DNA from: Enterococcus_G camelliae
Lineage (GTDB): Bacteria; Bacillota; Bacilli; Lactobacillales; Enterococcaceae
Assembly: GCF_042685105.1 (NCBI RefSeq)
Contig: NZ_JBHUMO010000044.1
Location: 124,001-188,000 of the forward strand
Reading direction: 5' to 3'
Length of the DNA: 64,000 bases
Shown one piece after another: positions 1 to 8,291 of this stretch (positions are counted from its first letter, which is position 1; each line of letters opens with the position of its first letter). The notes beneath the pieces are model-generated. The model was given only the letters and a program-made list of their open reading frames with translations, made no database searches and had not been told where the DNA came from. A program made the translations under genes and the position numbers.

Positions 1-1
1 A

Positions 2-1141
2 AGTGACATGTACCTACACCCAGATTTGGATACTTGGATGATTTTCCCATGGGAAAGTGAACATGGCAAAGTTGCGCGTTTAATTTGTGATATCTTCAAC
101 CCCGATGGCACACCGTTTGCTGGTGATCCCCGTGGAAATCTAAAACGTGCTTTAGCTGATATGGAAAAAGCCGGTTTTACTTCATTTAACTTAGGACCTG
201 AACCTGAATTCTTCCTATTCAAGCTTGCTCCAGATGACAGCATTACGACTGAATTAAACGACCAAGGTGGCTATTTTGATTTCGCCCCTACTGATTTAGG
301 TGAAAACTGCCGTCGTGATATCGTATTAGAATTAGAAAACTTAGGCTTTGAAGTAGAAGCATCTCACCATGAAGTTGCTCCAGGACAACACGAAATTGAC
401 TTCAAATACGCAAATGCCGTTGAAGCATGTGACAACATCCAAACATTTAAACTAGTTGTCAAAACAATTGCCCGCAAACATGGTCTTCATGCAACCTTTA
501 TGGCAAAACCATTATTTGGTATCAATGGATCAGGAATGCATTGCAACATGTCTTTATTTAAAGGATCTGAAAATGCCTTCTTTGATAAAGATGGCGATAT
601 TCAATTATCGACTACTGCTTACCATTTCTTAGCAGGTTTGATGAAACATGCCAAAGCCTTTACAGCAATTTGTAACCCAACAGTGAACTCTTACAAACGT
701 CTTGTACCAGGCTATGAAGCTCCCGTATATATTGCATGGTCAGGACGCAATCGTTCGCCATTGATTCGTGTACCAGAATCAAGAGGGTTATCAACACGTT
801 TAGAATTACGATCAGTTGACCCAACCGCAAATCCATACCTAGCGCTAGCAGCACTTCTAACGGCTGGTTTAGACGGTGTGAAAAATGAATTAGAACCACC
901 AAAATCAGTTGACCGCAACATCTATGTGATGACTGAAGCAGAACGTGAAGCAGCTCATATTTATGATTTACCAGGTACCTTGCAAGCTTCTCTGGAAGAA
1001 TTGAAAAATGATCAAGTCATTGTCGATTCTCTAGGCAAACACATTTTCAACAATTTCTACGAAGCTAAAACGATTGAATGGCAAGCATTTGGCCAAGCCG
1101 TAACAGAGTGGGAACGCGAACAGTATCTAGAATTATATTAA
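2..1141 (+). CDS. glnA: glutamine synthetase, 5' end cut by window
   Basis: Type I glutamine synthetase, which makes glutamine from glutamate, ammonia and ATP in the cytoplasm. The reading frame is open from base 2 (Ser-Asp-Met...), so the true start lies upstream and about 65 N-terminal residues are missing. Visible family signatures include NLGPEPEFFLF, the ATP-site stretch GINGSGMHCNMSLF, and RNRSPLIRVPESRG followed by RLELRSVDPTANPYLALAA. The C-terminus is complete and is followed by a strong bidirectional terminator. In Firmicutes the gene usually follows the repressor glnR; that region is outside the window. Identity is secure; only the start is unseen. Confidence 0.97.
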   Translation, partial: SDMYLHPDLDTWMIFPWESEHGKVARLICDIFNPDGTPFAGDPRGNLKRALADMEKAGFTSFNLGPEPEFFLFKLAPDDSITTELNDQGGYFDFAPTDLGENCRRDIVLELENLGFEVEASHHEVAPGQHEIDFKYANAVEACDNIQTFKLVVKTIARKHGLHATFMAKPLFGINGSGMHCNMSLFKGSENAFFDKDGDIQLSTTAYHFLAGLMKHAKAFTAICNPTVNSYKRLVPGYEAPVYIAWSGRNRSPLIRVPESRGLSTRLELRSVDPTANPYLALAALLTAGLDGVKNELEPPKSVDRNIYVMTEAEREAAHIYDLPGTLQASLEELKNDQVIVDSLGKHIFNNFYEAKTIEWQAFGQAVTEWEREQYLELY

Positions 1142-1155
1142 GATAAATGAAATAA

Positions 1156-1242
1156 AAAAACGGACTGTACATGAATTGATTCACCAAGATAATGAGTTCA
1201 ATTGCTAATTATCTTGCGGAAATCTTCATTCAGTCCGTTTTT
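1156..1242. terminator. bidirectional terminator between glnA and truA
   Basis: A perfect 12-bp outer stem joins AAAAACGGACTG (1156-1167) to CAGTCCGTTTTT (1231-1242), with an inner stem AAGATAAT/ATTATCTT (1186-1193 and 1208-1215). Runs of T on the 3' side of both strands make it suitable for ending glnA on the plus strand and the ecf-truA transcript on the minus strand. Confidence 0.9.
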
Positions 1243-1243
1243 T

Positions 1244-1984
1244 TTAGTATCTTACTTCTTTTAGATAGAGTCCTTCTGGGTGGGCAGTCGGTCCTGCAAG
1301 TTGTCTATTTTTGCTCGCAATAATGCTAGGAATACTTGTTTCATCCAAGCGACCATTCCCAATTTTCAATAAGGTTCCAACTAAAATACGAATCATTTTG
1401 TACAAAAAGCCATCACCACGAAATGTAAAAACTAATTCACTCAACGACTCATCATACGTCATGGTCGCTTCGTAGATGGTTCGTGTTTTATCCTCTACCG
1501 AACTCCCGCTTGCACAAAAGGCACTAAAATCATGGGTACCAAGTAAATCAGGGAGCGCACGCTCGATTTTTGTCAGGTCTAAAGGATACGGATAATAGCT
1601 AGCATAATGCCTCCGAAATGGGCTTCGTGGCTTTCCAATTTGTACGTGGAACTCATAAACTTTCTCCTTTACAAGATACCTTGCATGAAAGGCCTCTGTC
1701 ACCTCTTCTATCTTTATTACAGCAATATCTTCCGGTGTTTGCGTATCCAAGGCAAAACGCATTTTTTCAAGAGGTCTTGCTTGCGGATAATCAAAATGAA
1801 TAACCTGACCAAGTGCATGTACTTTAGCATCCGTTCGTCCAGATCCATGGACCATAATCGGCTGGCTTGCCATTTTCGATAAAGTTCGCTCTAATTCTTC
1901 TTGTACCGTTCTTCCCTCTGATTGACGTTGAAACCCATTAAAGAGTGTCCCATCATAAGCAATGAGTGCTTTGTATCTAACCAT
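1244..1984 (-). CDS. truA: tRNA pseudouridine synthase A
   Basis: TruA converts uridines 38-40 of the tRNA anticodon arm to pseudouridine. The 246-residue length is normal for the family. The catalytic aspartate is in the motif GSGRTDAKVHA (Asp52), and the RNA-binding stretch FRRHYASYYPY and the C-terminal FLYKMIRILVGTLL are present. It is the last gene of the minus-strand unit ecfA1-ecfA2-ecfT-truA, an arrangement common in Firmicutes, and ends just inside the terminator shared with glnA. A 77-bp inverted repeat separates it from ecfT. Confidence 0.97.
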   Translation of the reverse strand: MVRYKALIAYDGTLFNGFQRQSEGRTVQEELERTLSKMASQPIMVHGSGRTDAKVHALGQVIHFDYPQARPLEKMRFALDTQTPEDIAVIKIEEVTEAFHARYLVKEKVYEFHVQIGKPRSPFRRHYASYYPYPLDLTKIERALPDLLGTHDFSAFCASGSSVEDKTRTIYEATMTYDESLSELVFTFRGDGFLYKMIRILVGTLLKIGNGRLDETSIPSIIASKNRQLAGPTAHPEGLYLKEVRY

Positions 1985-2001
1985 GATTCATTCCTTCCCG
2001 A

Positions 2002-2078
2002 AAATGAGAGTCTATCCGTGTCGCTTTCCGTTTTTTATTCTTACAAAAACGGGAAACTTTCTGGATACACTCTCATTT
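2002..2078. repeat. intercistronic inverted repeat between ecfT and truA
   Basis: Outer arms AAATGAGAGTCTATCC (2002-2017) and GGATACACTCTCATTT (2063-2078) are complementary except for one position. Inner segments CTTTCCGTTTTT and AAAAACGGGAAA (about 2024-2035 and 2045-2056) extend the hairpin. No strong U-tract follows on the minus strand, so it looks more like an mRNA processing or stability hairpin, or an attenuator before truA, than a simple terminator. Confidence 0.7.
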
Positions 2079-2080
2079 CT

Positions 2081-2878
2081 TTAGTTTCTCAAAATTATTA
2101 ACAATGCTGTCACAAAAATGAACGCTACTACAACCAATGTATCGCGAAGATGCCAATGAAGAATCCGGTACTTGGTTCTCCCTTCTCCTCCTTGATAGCC
2201 TCGTGCCTCCATGGCAGTTGCAAGATCTTCTGCACGATTAAAGCTACTAACAAATAATGGGATTAGCAATGGTACAATAGCTTGCATTTTTTGAATTAAA
2301 TTTCCCTCGCCAAAATCGACACCCCTTGCTCGCTGGGCATTCATAATCTTTTCTGTTTCATCCATCAAAGTTGGAACAAAACGCAATGCAATTGACAACA
2401 TCAATGATATTTCATGTACTGGAAATTTGATAACCTTTAGCGGTCGCAAAATATATTCTAAAGCATCAGACAATTCGAGTGGCGGTGTACTCAACGTTAA
2501 CAATGTCGACATAAAAATAATTAATACAAACCGACAAAAAATAAATAGCCCATTACGAACACCAAATTCTGTCAGCCGAAGAACTCCCCATTGCCAATAA
2601 ATCGTCCCTCCTGATGTAAAGAACATTTGTAACGCCACAGTAAAAACAATTAACCAGAGCAACGGTCGAACACCTTTCCAGAAAAAGGCGAGACTAATAT
2701 TTGAAAGAGCAATAGCACCTAACGTAAATGCTGCTAAAAAAAGATAACTTTGCCAATTATTCGCTAAGAAAATAATTCCTATGAAATAAAAACTGCCCAC
2801 TAACTTTGCTCGAGGGTCTAATTTATGAATGAACGAATCTCCTGGTATATAGCGACCAAAAATTAACTTATTCATCAT
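2081..2878 (-). CDS. ecfT: ECF transporter transmembrane protein EcfT
   Basis: Membrane scaffold of group II energy-coupling-factor transporters. It links interchangeable vitamin-binding S subunits to the ATPases EcfA1/EcfA2. The 265-residue protein starts with the family signature FGRYIPGDSFIHKLDPRAK, has several hydrophobic helices, and carries the two Ala-Arg-Gly coupling motifs (AQRARGVDF and AMEARGYQ) that contact the ATPases. The start overlaps the end of ecfA2 by about 11 bases, implying translational coupling. A matching S component (vitamin B6 type) is encoded at 19.1 kb in this window. Confidence 0.96.
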   Translation of the reverse strand: MMNKLIFGRYIPGDSFIHKLDPRAKLVGSFYFIGIIFLANNWQSYLFLAAFTLGAIALSNISLAFFWKGVRPLLWLIVFTVALQMFFTSGGTIYWQWGVLRLTEFGVRNGLFIFCRFVLIIFMSTLLTLSTPPLELSDALEYILRPLKVIKFPVHEISLMLSIALRFVPTLMDETEKIMNAQRARGVDFGEGNLIQKMQAIVPLLIPLFVSSFNRAEDLATAMEARGYQGGEGRTKYRILHWHLRDTLVVVAFIFVTALLIILRN

Positions 2879-3734
2879 TTTTTTGGTCCTCCTTGGCTAA
2901 AATACTCGTTGCCAGTTCCTTCGCCGTTAATGGCAACGCATCAAAAGTAACCCCTTTTGCCATCAATTTTTGAGCAAACCGCGTTGCAGTGGGCACACCC
3001 AATTGTTTTTCTTCAAGCCATGCAACATTTTGAAAGACTGTCCTTGGCGTTCCTTCTTTCACTAACTGACCTTTTTCAAGAACGTATACATAATCGGCAA
3101 AATCCGCTACATCATCCATCAAGTGTGTCACTAAAACAATTGTCATCTTTTTTTGTTGATGCAACAAATCAAACATAGCCATCATTTCTTTTCTACCCTG
3201 TGGATCAAGTCCTGCTGTCGGTTCATCAAGAACTAACACTTCGGGTTCCATTGCCAAAACTCCCGCAATCGCAACACGTCTCATCTGCCCTCCCGATAAA
3301 TCAAAAGGCGACTTCTCTAAGACATCTTCTGGAAGTCCCACTAATTCGATGTATTCCTTCGCTAAACGTTTCGCCTCTTCATCAGAAACACCAAAATTTT
3401 TGGGTCCGAACATGATGTCTTTTTCTACCGTTTCCTCAAAAAGCTGTGCTTCAGGAAATTGAAAGACAATCCCAACTTTCTTTCGAATAGGCTTTAGATT
3501 TTTATTATTTGTTTCTGGCTTAATTATTCGATCACCAATTGTCACAGTGCCTGTTGTGGGTTTTAATAATGCATTAAGGTGTTGCAACAATGTGGATTTT
3601 CCTGAACCCGTATGGCCAACAATAGCAGTATAACTACCATCTTTGATCCTCATGTCCAGATGAAACAACACACGCTGTTCAAAGGGCGTATTCGGTTGAT
3701 ACGTGAAATCTACTTGTTCAAAACGGATGTCCAT
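2868..3734 (-). CDS. ecfA2: ECF transporter ATP-binding protein EcfA2
   Basis: One of the two ATPases powering ECF vitamin uptake. Walker A is GHTGSGKST (about residues 40-48), the Q-loop is VFQFPEAQLFEET, the signature is LSGGQMRR, Walker B is VLVLDEPTAGLD, and the switch His is in LVTHLMDD. The C-terminal extension (LGVPTATRFA...) is typical of EcfA. The ATG at 3734 gives the usual MDIRFEQVDF start, but it stands about 14 bases from GAGGAAGGA. A TTG at 3740 has better spacing, so the start may be six bases earlier. It overlaps the 3' end of ecfA1 by about 25 bases. Confidence 0.95.
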   Translation of the reverse strand: MDIRFEQVDFTYQPNTPFEQRVLFHLDMRIKDGSYTAIVGHTGSGKSTLLQHLNALLKPTTGTVTIGDRIIKPETNNKNLKPIRKKVGIVFQFPEAQLFEETVEKDIMFGPKNFGVSDEEAKRLAKEYIELVGLPEDVLEKSPFDLSGGQMRRVAIAGVLAMEPEVLVLDEPTAGLDPQGRKEMMAMFDLLHQQKKMTIVLVTHLMDDVADFADYVYVLEKGQLVKEGTPRTVFQNVAWLEEKQLGVPTATRFAQKLMAKGVTFDALPLTAKELATSILAKEDQKNDE

Positions 3735-4549
3735 AGCCAATCAACCATTCCTTCCTCAGATAGATAATAATCAGGGACTGCTAACCCTTGATCTTTTAAA
3801 ACTTGTTTTAGCTTTTCTGGAAAAGGTAAGTCAAGTCCTAGCTCAATTAATTTAGGTCCTTCTGAAAAAATGTCTTCCGGTGTCCCCTCTTTTACTAACT
3901 GGCCCTGTTTCATTACAAAGATTCGATTGGCGTTGGCCGCTTCATCAATGTCATGTGTAATTGAAATGACCGTTAGTTGACTTTCCTCTTTAATCTTTTT
4001 TATTGCCTCTATCACTTCATATCGTCCTTCTGGATCAAGCATACTGGTTGCTTCATCTAGTATAATAATATCTGGTCGTAAGGCAACAACTCCCGCAATA
4101 GCGACCCTTTGCTTTTGACCACCGGAAAGGCGCGCTGGTTCTCTTGTGGCAAATTCACTCATACGAACTTGTTCTAACGCATCTTTTACCCTTTTCACCA
4201 TTTCTTCCCGCGGAATCCCTTGATTTTCCATACCAAATGCAACATCATCTTCAACCGTTGCTCCTACGAACTGGTTGTCTGGATTTTGAAACACCATCCC
4301 AACTGCTTTTCGGATTGTCCAAATATTTTCTTCAGAAAGATATTGGCCAGCAACACTGACCTTCCCTTCCGCAGGCAATAATAAACCATTGATTGTTTTT
4401 GCTAAAGTTGATTTTCCTGACCCATTGTGTCCTATTATTGCAATCCATTCCCCAGGATATACTTGTAGAGATACTTGTTTGATTGCAGGGTGGCTGTCTT
4501 CTGGTTGGTACATAAAGGTGATATTTTCTAATTTAACTATCGGTTCCAT
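3710..4549 (-). CDS. ecfA1: ECF transporter ATP-binding protein EcfA1
   Basis: First ATPase of the ECF energizing module, partner of EcfA2. Of its 279 residues, Walker A is GHNGSGKST (40-48), the Q-loop is VFQNPDNQF, the signature is LSGGQKQR, Walker B is IIILDEATSMLD, and the H-loop is SITHDIDE. This is the first gene after the rplQ-end region, with a 259-base gap containing several hairpins (4589-4735). It may be expressed by read-through from the alpha operon, controlled at those hairpins, or from an unrecognised promoter there. Confidence 0.96.
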   Translation of the reverse strand: MEPIVKLENITFMYQPEDSHPAIKQVSLQVYPGEWIAIIGHNGSGKSTLAKTINGLLLPAEGKVSVAGQYLSEENIWTIRKAVGMVFQNPDNQFVGATVEDDVAFGMENQGIPREEMVKRVKDALEQVRMSEFATREPARLSGGQKQRVAIAGVVALRPDIIILDEATSMLDPEGRYEVIEAIKKIKEESQLTVISITHDIDEAANANRIFVMKQGQLVKEGTPEDIFSEGPKLIELGLDLPFPEKLKQVLKDQGLAVPDYYLSEEGMVDWLWTSVLNK

Positions 4550-4588
4550 TCTCTTACCCCCGCTATTCTTTCTTCATAAAACACTACC

Positions 4589-4680
4589 AAAAAAAAGCCT
4601 TGCACGCAATCACTCAGAGCAGAATTTGCTTTTTTTTACTCTCCATCATCTGTCAAGACAGGTAATCGAGAGTAAAAAAA
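4589..4680 (-). promoter_or_regulatory. mutually exclusive hairpins upstream of ecfA1
   Basis: On the minus strand a T9 tract and ACTCTC (complement of 4665-4680) can pair with GAGAGT and A8 (complement of 4631-4643), with an inner TGTC/GACA stem (4651-4660). The same A8GC segment (complement of 4628-4637) can instead pair with GCT8 (complement of 4589-4598), which ends in a U-run. The two pairings compete for one segment, as in an attenuator. No ligand-binding aptamer was recognised. Confidence 0.45.
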
Positions 4681-4700
4681 AACACCAACATCTTATGATG

Positions 4701-4735
4701 AGTGCTTACCCCTTGACTAATCAAGGGGTAGCGCT
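4701..4735. terminator. hairpin downstream of rplQ
   Basis: TACCCCTTGA (4707-4716) pairs perfectly with TCAAGGGGTA (4721-4730) around CTAA, and flanking AGTGCT/GCGCT extends it imperfectly. It lies about 75 bases after the rplQ stop on the minus strand. The nearest U-tract is about 25 bases further on, so it is an imperfect terminator or a 3'-end stabilising hairpin. Confidence 0.55.
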
Positions 4736-4808
4736 GAGCTAGACTCGGAATAATATTCCAACATCATAACACTCTTTTTGCATCGATAAAATGATGATAA
4801 GTGTGATT

Positions 4809-5189
4809 TTATACTAATTCTAGGATAACCATTTTGGCAGCGTCTCCGCGTCTTGGTTCAGTTTTCAAAATACGAGTATAGCCACCTTGGCGATCAGCAT
4901 AACGAGGAGCGATATCACTAAACAACTTTTGTAAAGCTGATTCGATAACGATTTCTTCGTTTTCTTCACGTACGCTAGCAACTTCATTGCGAACAAATGC
5001 AGCAGCTTGACGACGTGCATGTAAATCACCGCGTTTTCCTAAAGTGATCATTTTTTCTGTAGTTGAACGAACTTCTTTCGCACGAGCTTCTGTCGTTACA
5101 ATACGTTCGTTAATGATTAAATCAGTTGTTAAATCACGCAACATCGCTTTACGTTGACTTGATGTGCGACCTAATTTACGATAACTCAC
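4809..5189 (-). CDS. rplQ: 50S ribosomal protein L17
   Basis: Large-subunit protein at the polypeptide exit region. The 126 residues include the conserved N-terminus YRKLGRTSSQRKAML and C-terminal YTRILKTEPRRGDAAKM. The start codon is GTG at 5189, placed 7-8 bases after AAGGAGGG; no better ATG exists. It is the last gene of the alpha-operon block, 24 bases after rpoA, the usual Firmicute position. Confidence 0.97.
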   Translation of the reverse strand: MSYRKLGRTSSQRKAMLRDLTTDLIINERIVTTEARAKEVRSTTEKMITLGKRGDLHARRQAAAFVRNEVASVREENEEIVIESALQKLFSDIAPRYADRQGGYTRILKTEPRRGDAAKMVILELV

Positions 5190-5213
5190 TTGGTTTCCCT
5201 CCTTTTAAAAGGT

Positions 5214-6152
5214 TTAATCGTCTTTACGTAACCCTAATCCTAAATCATGTAATTTGGCTTTCACTTCTTCTAGCGATTTTCTTCCTAAATTACGGACTTT
5301 AATCATTTCAGGTTCAGACTTATTCGTTAATTCTTGTACAGTATTAATACCTGCACGTTTTAGACAGTTATAAGAACGTACAGATAAGTCTAATTCTTCA
5401 ATTGTCATTTCCAACATTTTTTCTTTTTGTGTTTCTTCCTTTTCAACCATGATTTCAGCATTTTTTGCTTCATCTGTAAGGTTAACAAAGATATCTAAAT
5501 GTTCGGTCATGATTTTTGCAGCCAAACTCATTGCATCTAATGGTTCAATTGAACCATCTGTCCAAATTTCCATCGTTAATTTGTCAAAATCATCACGACG
5601 ACCAACTCGCGTATTTTCTACTTGATAATTTACACGACGAACTGGTGTATAGATAGAATCGACTGGTAACACACCAATTGGCATGTCATCTTTTTTGTTT
5701 TCATCTGCTTGAACATACCCACGACCAGGCTTCACTGTTAAGCGTGCATGGAAGGTAGCTCCATCAGAAACGGTACAGATATACATATCTTTATTCAGGA
5801 TTTCCACATCACTATCAACGATAATATCGCCAGCAGTGACCGTTGCAGGACCTGTAATATCGATTTCAAGGGTTTTTTCATCTTCGCCATACAATTTTAA
5901 TGCTAGGCCTTTAATATTCAAGATGATTTGAGCCACGTCTTCTCGAACACCCTTTATTGTTGAGAATTCGTGCAATACGCCATCTATTTGAATATTAGTG
6001 ATTGCTGCCCCAGGCAAAGAAGATAACAAAATACGACGTAGGGAATTTCCTAAAGTAGTTCCATAACCACGTTCAAGTGGCTCTACAATGAACTTGCCAT
6101 AATCTTTCTCTTCATCAATCTTTGCAATTCTTGGTTTTTCGAATTCAATCAT
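5214..6152 (-). CDS. rpoA: RNA polymerase alpha subunit
   Basis: Alpha subunit, which dimerises to seed RNA polymerase assembly and binds UP elements and activators. The 312 residues comprise an N-terminal domain (about 1-230, with YGTTLGNSLRRILLSSLPG) joined by an acidic linker to a C-terminal domain (about 245-312, with LDLSVRSYNCLKRAGI and VRNLGRKSLEEV). It is encoded between rpsK and rplQ as in other Bacilli. Confidence 0.98.
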   Translation of the reverse strand: MIEFEKPRIAKIDEEKDYGKFIVEPLERGYGTTLGNSLRRILLSSLPGAAITNIQIDGVLHEFSTIKGVREDVAQIILNIKGLALKLYGEDEKTLEIDITGPATVTAGDIIVDSDVEILNKDMYICTVSDGATFHARLTVKPGRGYVQADENKKDDMPIGVLPVDSIYTPVRRVNYQVENTRVGRRDDFDKLTMEIWTDGSIEPLDAMSLAAKIMTEHLDIFVNLTDEAKNAEIMVEKEETQKEKMLEMTIEELDLSVRSYNCLKRAGINTVQELTNKSEPEMIKVRNLGRKSLEEVKAKLHDLGLGLRKDD

Positions 6153-6232
6153 TCTTATCTCTTACCCCTTTCAAACGAAAAGTGTCTTGTTCAATGACGC
6201 GATACGGATATTGCTCAAATGAGAAGCACTCA

Positions 6233-6622
6233 TTAAACACGACGGCGTTTTGGAGGGCGGCACCCATTATGAGGTACTGGAGTCACGTCACGGATTGCTG
6301 TTACTTCCAAGCCTGCTGCTTGTAATGAACGAATAGCTGCTTCACGTCCTGAACCAGGACCTTTTACGGTTACCTCTACTGTTCTTAATCCGTGTTCCAT
6401 TGCTGCTTTAGCTGCAGTTTCTGCTGCCATTTGAGCGGCAAAAGGAGTTGATTTTCTACTTCCTTTGAAACCTAATGCACCAGCTGATGACCATGCTAAC
6501 GCGTTACCATGAGTATCAGTGATCATGACGATTGTATTGTTGAATGTTGAATGGATATGTGCAATCCCAGCTTCAATATTCTTTTTCACACGGCGTTTAC
6601 GACTCACTTTTTTTGCTGCCAT
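6233..6622 (-). CDS. rpsK: 30S ribosomal protein S11
   Basis: Platform protein of the small subunit near the E site. At 129 residues it has the family stretches HIHSTFNNTIVMITD and GPGSGREAAIRSLQAAGLEV, and the basic C-terminus PHNGCRPPKRRRV. It sits between rpsM and rpoA. AGGAGG precedes the ATG. Confidence 0.97.
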   Translation of the reverse strand: MAAKKVSRKRRVKKNIEAGIAHIHSTFNNTIVMITDTHGNALAWSSAGALGFKGSRKSTPFAAQMAAETAAKAAMEHGLRTVEVTVKGPGSGREAAIRSLQAAGLEVTAIRDVTPVPHNGCRPPKRRRV

Positions 6623-6653
6623 GAAGTTATAACCTCCTTCACTTTAAAATCAA

Positions 6654-7019
6654 TTATTTTTTCTTGCCTGCGACTGTTTTAGACGGGCCTTTACGAGTAC
6701 GTGCATTGTTTTTCGTGTTTTGTCCACGAACTGGCAATCCACGACGATGACGGATACCACGGTATGAACCGATTTCCATCAAGCGTTTAATGTTTAAGTT
6801 GATTTCACGACGTAAATCACCTTCAACTTTTAACTTATCAACTTCAGCACGAATGGCATCTGTTTGTTCATTCGTTAAATCACGAACACGAACTTCTTCA
6901 GAAACACCAGCGTTTGCTAAAATTTGTTTAGCAGTCGTATTTCCAATACCATAAATATAAGTAAGAGAAACGACTACACGTTTATCACGAGGAATATCTA
7001 CTCCTGCAATACGAGCCAT
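6654..7019 (-). CDS. rpsM: 30S ribosomal protein S13
   Basis: Small-subunit head protein that contacts the P-site tRNA and L5 across the subunit bridge. At 121 residues it starts with MARIAGVDIPRDKRVV and contains YIYGIG and the basic tail RHRRGLPVRGQNTKNNART. It lies directly downstream of rpmJ in the infA-rpmJ-rpsM-rpsK-rpoA-rplQ order. Confidence 0.97.
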   Translation of the reverse strand: MARIAGVDIPRDKRVVVSLTYIYGIGNTTAKQILANAGVSEEVRVRDLTNEQTDAIRAEVDKLKVEGDLRREINLNIKRLMEIGSYRGIRHRRGLPVRGQNTKNNARTRKGPSKTVAGKKK

Positions 7020-7037
7020 AGCTTGTTACACCTCCGA

Positions 7038-7154
7038 TTATCCTTGACGTTGTTTATGTTTTGGATTTGCTGGGCAAATCACCATAACGCGTCCTTTACG
7101 ACGAATTACTTTACAATGTTCGCACATTGGTTTTACTGATGGTCTTACTTTCAT
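7038..7154 (-). CDS. rpmJ: 50S ribosomal protein L36 (zinc type)
   Basis: A 38-residue gene read directly from the sequence. It begins MKVRPSVKPMCEHCKVI and ends NPKHKQRQG. The Cys-x2-Cys pair, a third Cys and the final His form the zinc ribbon of the C+ type of L36. The start at 7154 follows an AGGAGG-like site. It lies between infA and rpsM, the standard place. Confidence 0.95.
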   Translation of the reverse strand: MKVRPSVKPMCEHCKVIRRKGRVMVICPANPKHKQRQG

Positions 7155-7186
7155 GATAATACCTCCTGTGGTTTTACGGAGTACAA

Positions 7187-7405
7187 TTACTTAAAGCGAT
7201 ATGTAATACGGCCACGGTTCAAATCATACGGTGAAAGCTCAACCGTTACTTTATCTCCAGGCAGAATTCGAATGTAATGCATTCTAATCTTTCCTGAAAC
7301 AGTTGCTAGAACTTGATGTCCGTTTTCCAATTCGACTTTAAACATTGCATTCGGCAAAGTTTCGACGACTGTACCTTCGACTTCAATCATATCTTCTTTT
7401 GCCAC
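7187..7405 (-). CDS. infA: translation initiation factor IF-1
   Basis: A single OB-fold protein of 72 residues that occupies the 30S A site during initiation. The sequence runs (M)AKEDMIEVEG ... GKIRMHYIRILPGDKV ... LNRGRITYRFK. The start is GTG at 7405, six to seven bases after AAGGAGGT. The frame stays open 22 codons further upstream, but that stretch has no family similarity and crosses the leader. It is the first gene of the alpha transcript from the promoter at 7518-7546. Confidence 0.96.
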   Translation of the reverse strand: MAKEDMIEVEGTVVETLPNAMFKVELENGHQVLATVSGKIRMHYIRILPGDKVTVELSPYDLNRGRITYRFK

Positions 7406-7450
7406 GCACAGTACCTCCTTGTACTTTTTCGCATTTTCACACGATAAAAC

Positions 7451-7507
7451 GGCGGAATGCAATGCTTCCACCTAATAATCTTCAAGACTTCTAAAGCTAG
7501 AAGTCAG
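7451..7507 (-). promoter_or_regulatory. infA leader hairpins
   Basis: Between the promoter and infA two stems can form in the roughly 100-nt leader: GACTTCT/AGAAGTC (7486-7492 and 7501-7507, close to the expected transcript start) and GGCGGAA/TTCCACC (7451-7457 and 7466-7472). No known ribosomal-protein leader motif was recognised. Confidence 0.45.
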
Positions 7508-7517
7508 ACTGAAACAT

Positions 7518-7546
7518 TGTAACATGTTTCTGCAAATACATCAAGA
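7518..7546 (-). promoter_or_regulatory. sigma-A promoter of the infA-rplQ unit
   Basis: On the minus strand TTGATG (complement of 7541-7546) is followed after exactly 17 bases by TACAAT (complement of 7518-7523). A TG at the extended -10 position adds strength. It lies between adk and infA and gives the alpha operon its own start. Confidence 0.8.
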
Positions 7547-7581
7547 AAAAGTCATTGCACCTGTGTGTCGGCAATCGATCG

Positions 7582-8226
7582 TTACTCGATAATTTTTTTT
7601 ACATCTGCAAATACAGCATCGATTTCACGATTGCCATCAATAGATTGCAACAAACCTTGATCTTTGTAATACTTGAGAATTGGTTCGCTACCTTTGATAT
7701 TGACAGCTAGACGATTTTTGACCGTCTCAGGCTTATCATCTTCACGTTGATAAAAATTGTGGCCACCACATTTATCACAGGTTCCTTCAACCTTTGTCGG
7801 ATTGAATACTTTATGATAGGTTGCACCGCAATCACGGCACATGAAGCGTCCAGTTAATCGATCAACTAAAATAGATTCAGGGACATGAATCTCAATCACC
7901 GCATCCAGTTTCTTTCCAAGTTCATTTAACATTGCATCCAAAGCTTTGGCTTGATCAAGTGTACGGGGAAAGCCATCTAACAAGAAGCCATGGTCCGTAT
8001 CAGGTTCAGCTAAGCGTTCTTTCACAATGCCATTGGTGACTTCATCAGGAACTAATTCGCCTTGATCCATGTATGATTTTGCTTTTAATCCTAATTCTGT
8101 TTTGTTTGCCATTGCCGCACGAAACATATCTCCAGTCGAAATATGCGGAATATCGTATGCAGCAACAATTCTTTCTGCTTGAGTCCCTTTTCCTGCACCA
8201 GGAAGACCCATTAAAACGAGGTTCAT
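7582..8226 (-). CDS. adk: adenylate kinase
   Basis: Interconverts ATP+AMP and 2 ADP in the cytoplasm. The 214 residues carry the P-loop GLPGAGKGTQ (7-16), the NMP-binding STGDMFRAA, and a LID with four cysteines (C130, C133, C150, C153) in CRDC...CDKC, the zinc-bound Gram-positive form. It is encoded right after secY, as in most Bacilli. Confidence 0.97.
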   Translation of the reverse strand: MNLVLMGLPGAGKGTQAERIVAAYDIPHISTGDMFRAAMANKTELGLKAKSYMDQGELVPDEVTNGIVKERLAEPDTDHGFLLDGFPRTLDQAKALDAMLNELGKKLDAVIEIHVPESILVDRLTGRFMCRDCGATYHKVFNPTKVEGTCDKCGGHNFYQREDDKPETVKNRLAVNIKGSEPILKYYKDQGLLQSIDGNREIDAVFADVKKIIE

Positions 8227-8291
8227 TCTGCTTCCTCCTTATAAGTTCTTGAATAGTGTTGAGGTAAATTCCTCAACACTTCAATCACTTG

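Noticed and set aside
7406..7471. 22-codon N-terminal extension of infA
   Set aside because: The GTG at 7405 has ideal spacing from AAGGAGG and gives the exact family start; the extension is leader sequence.
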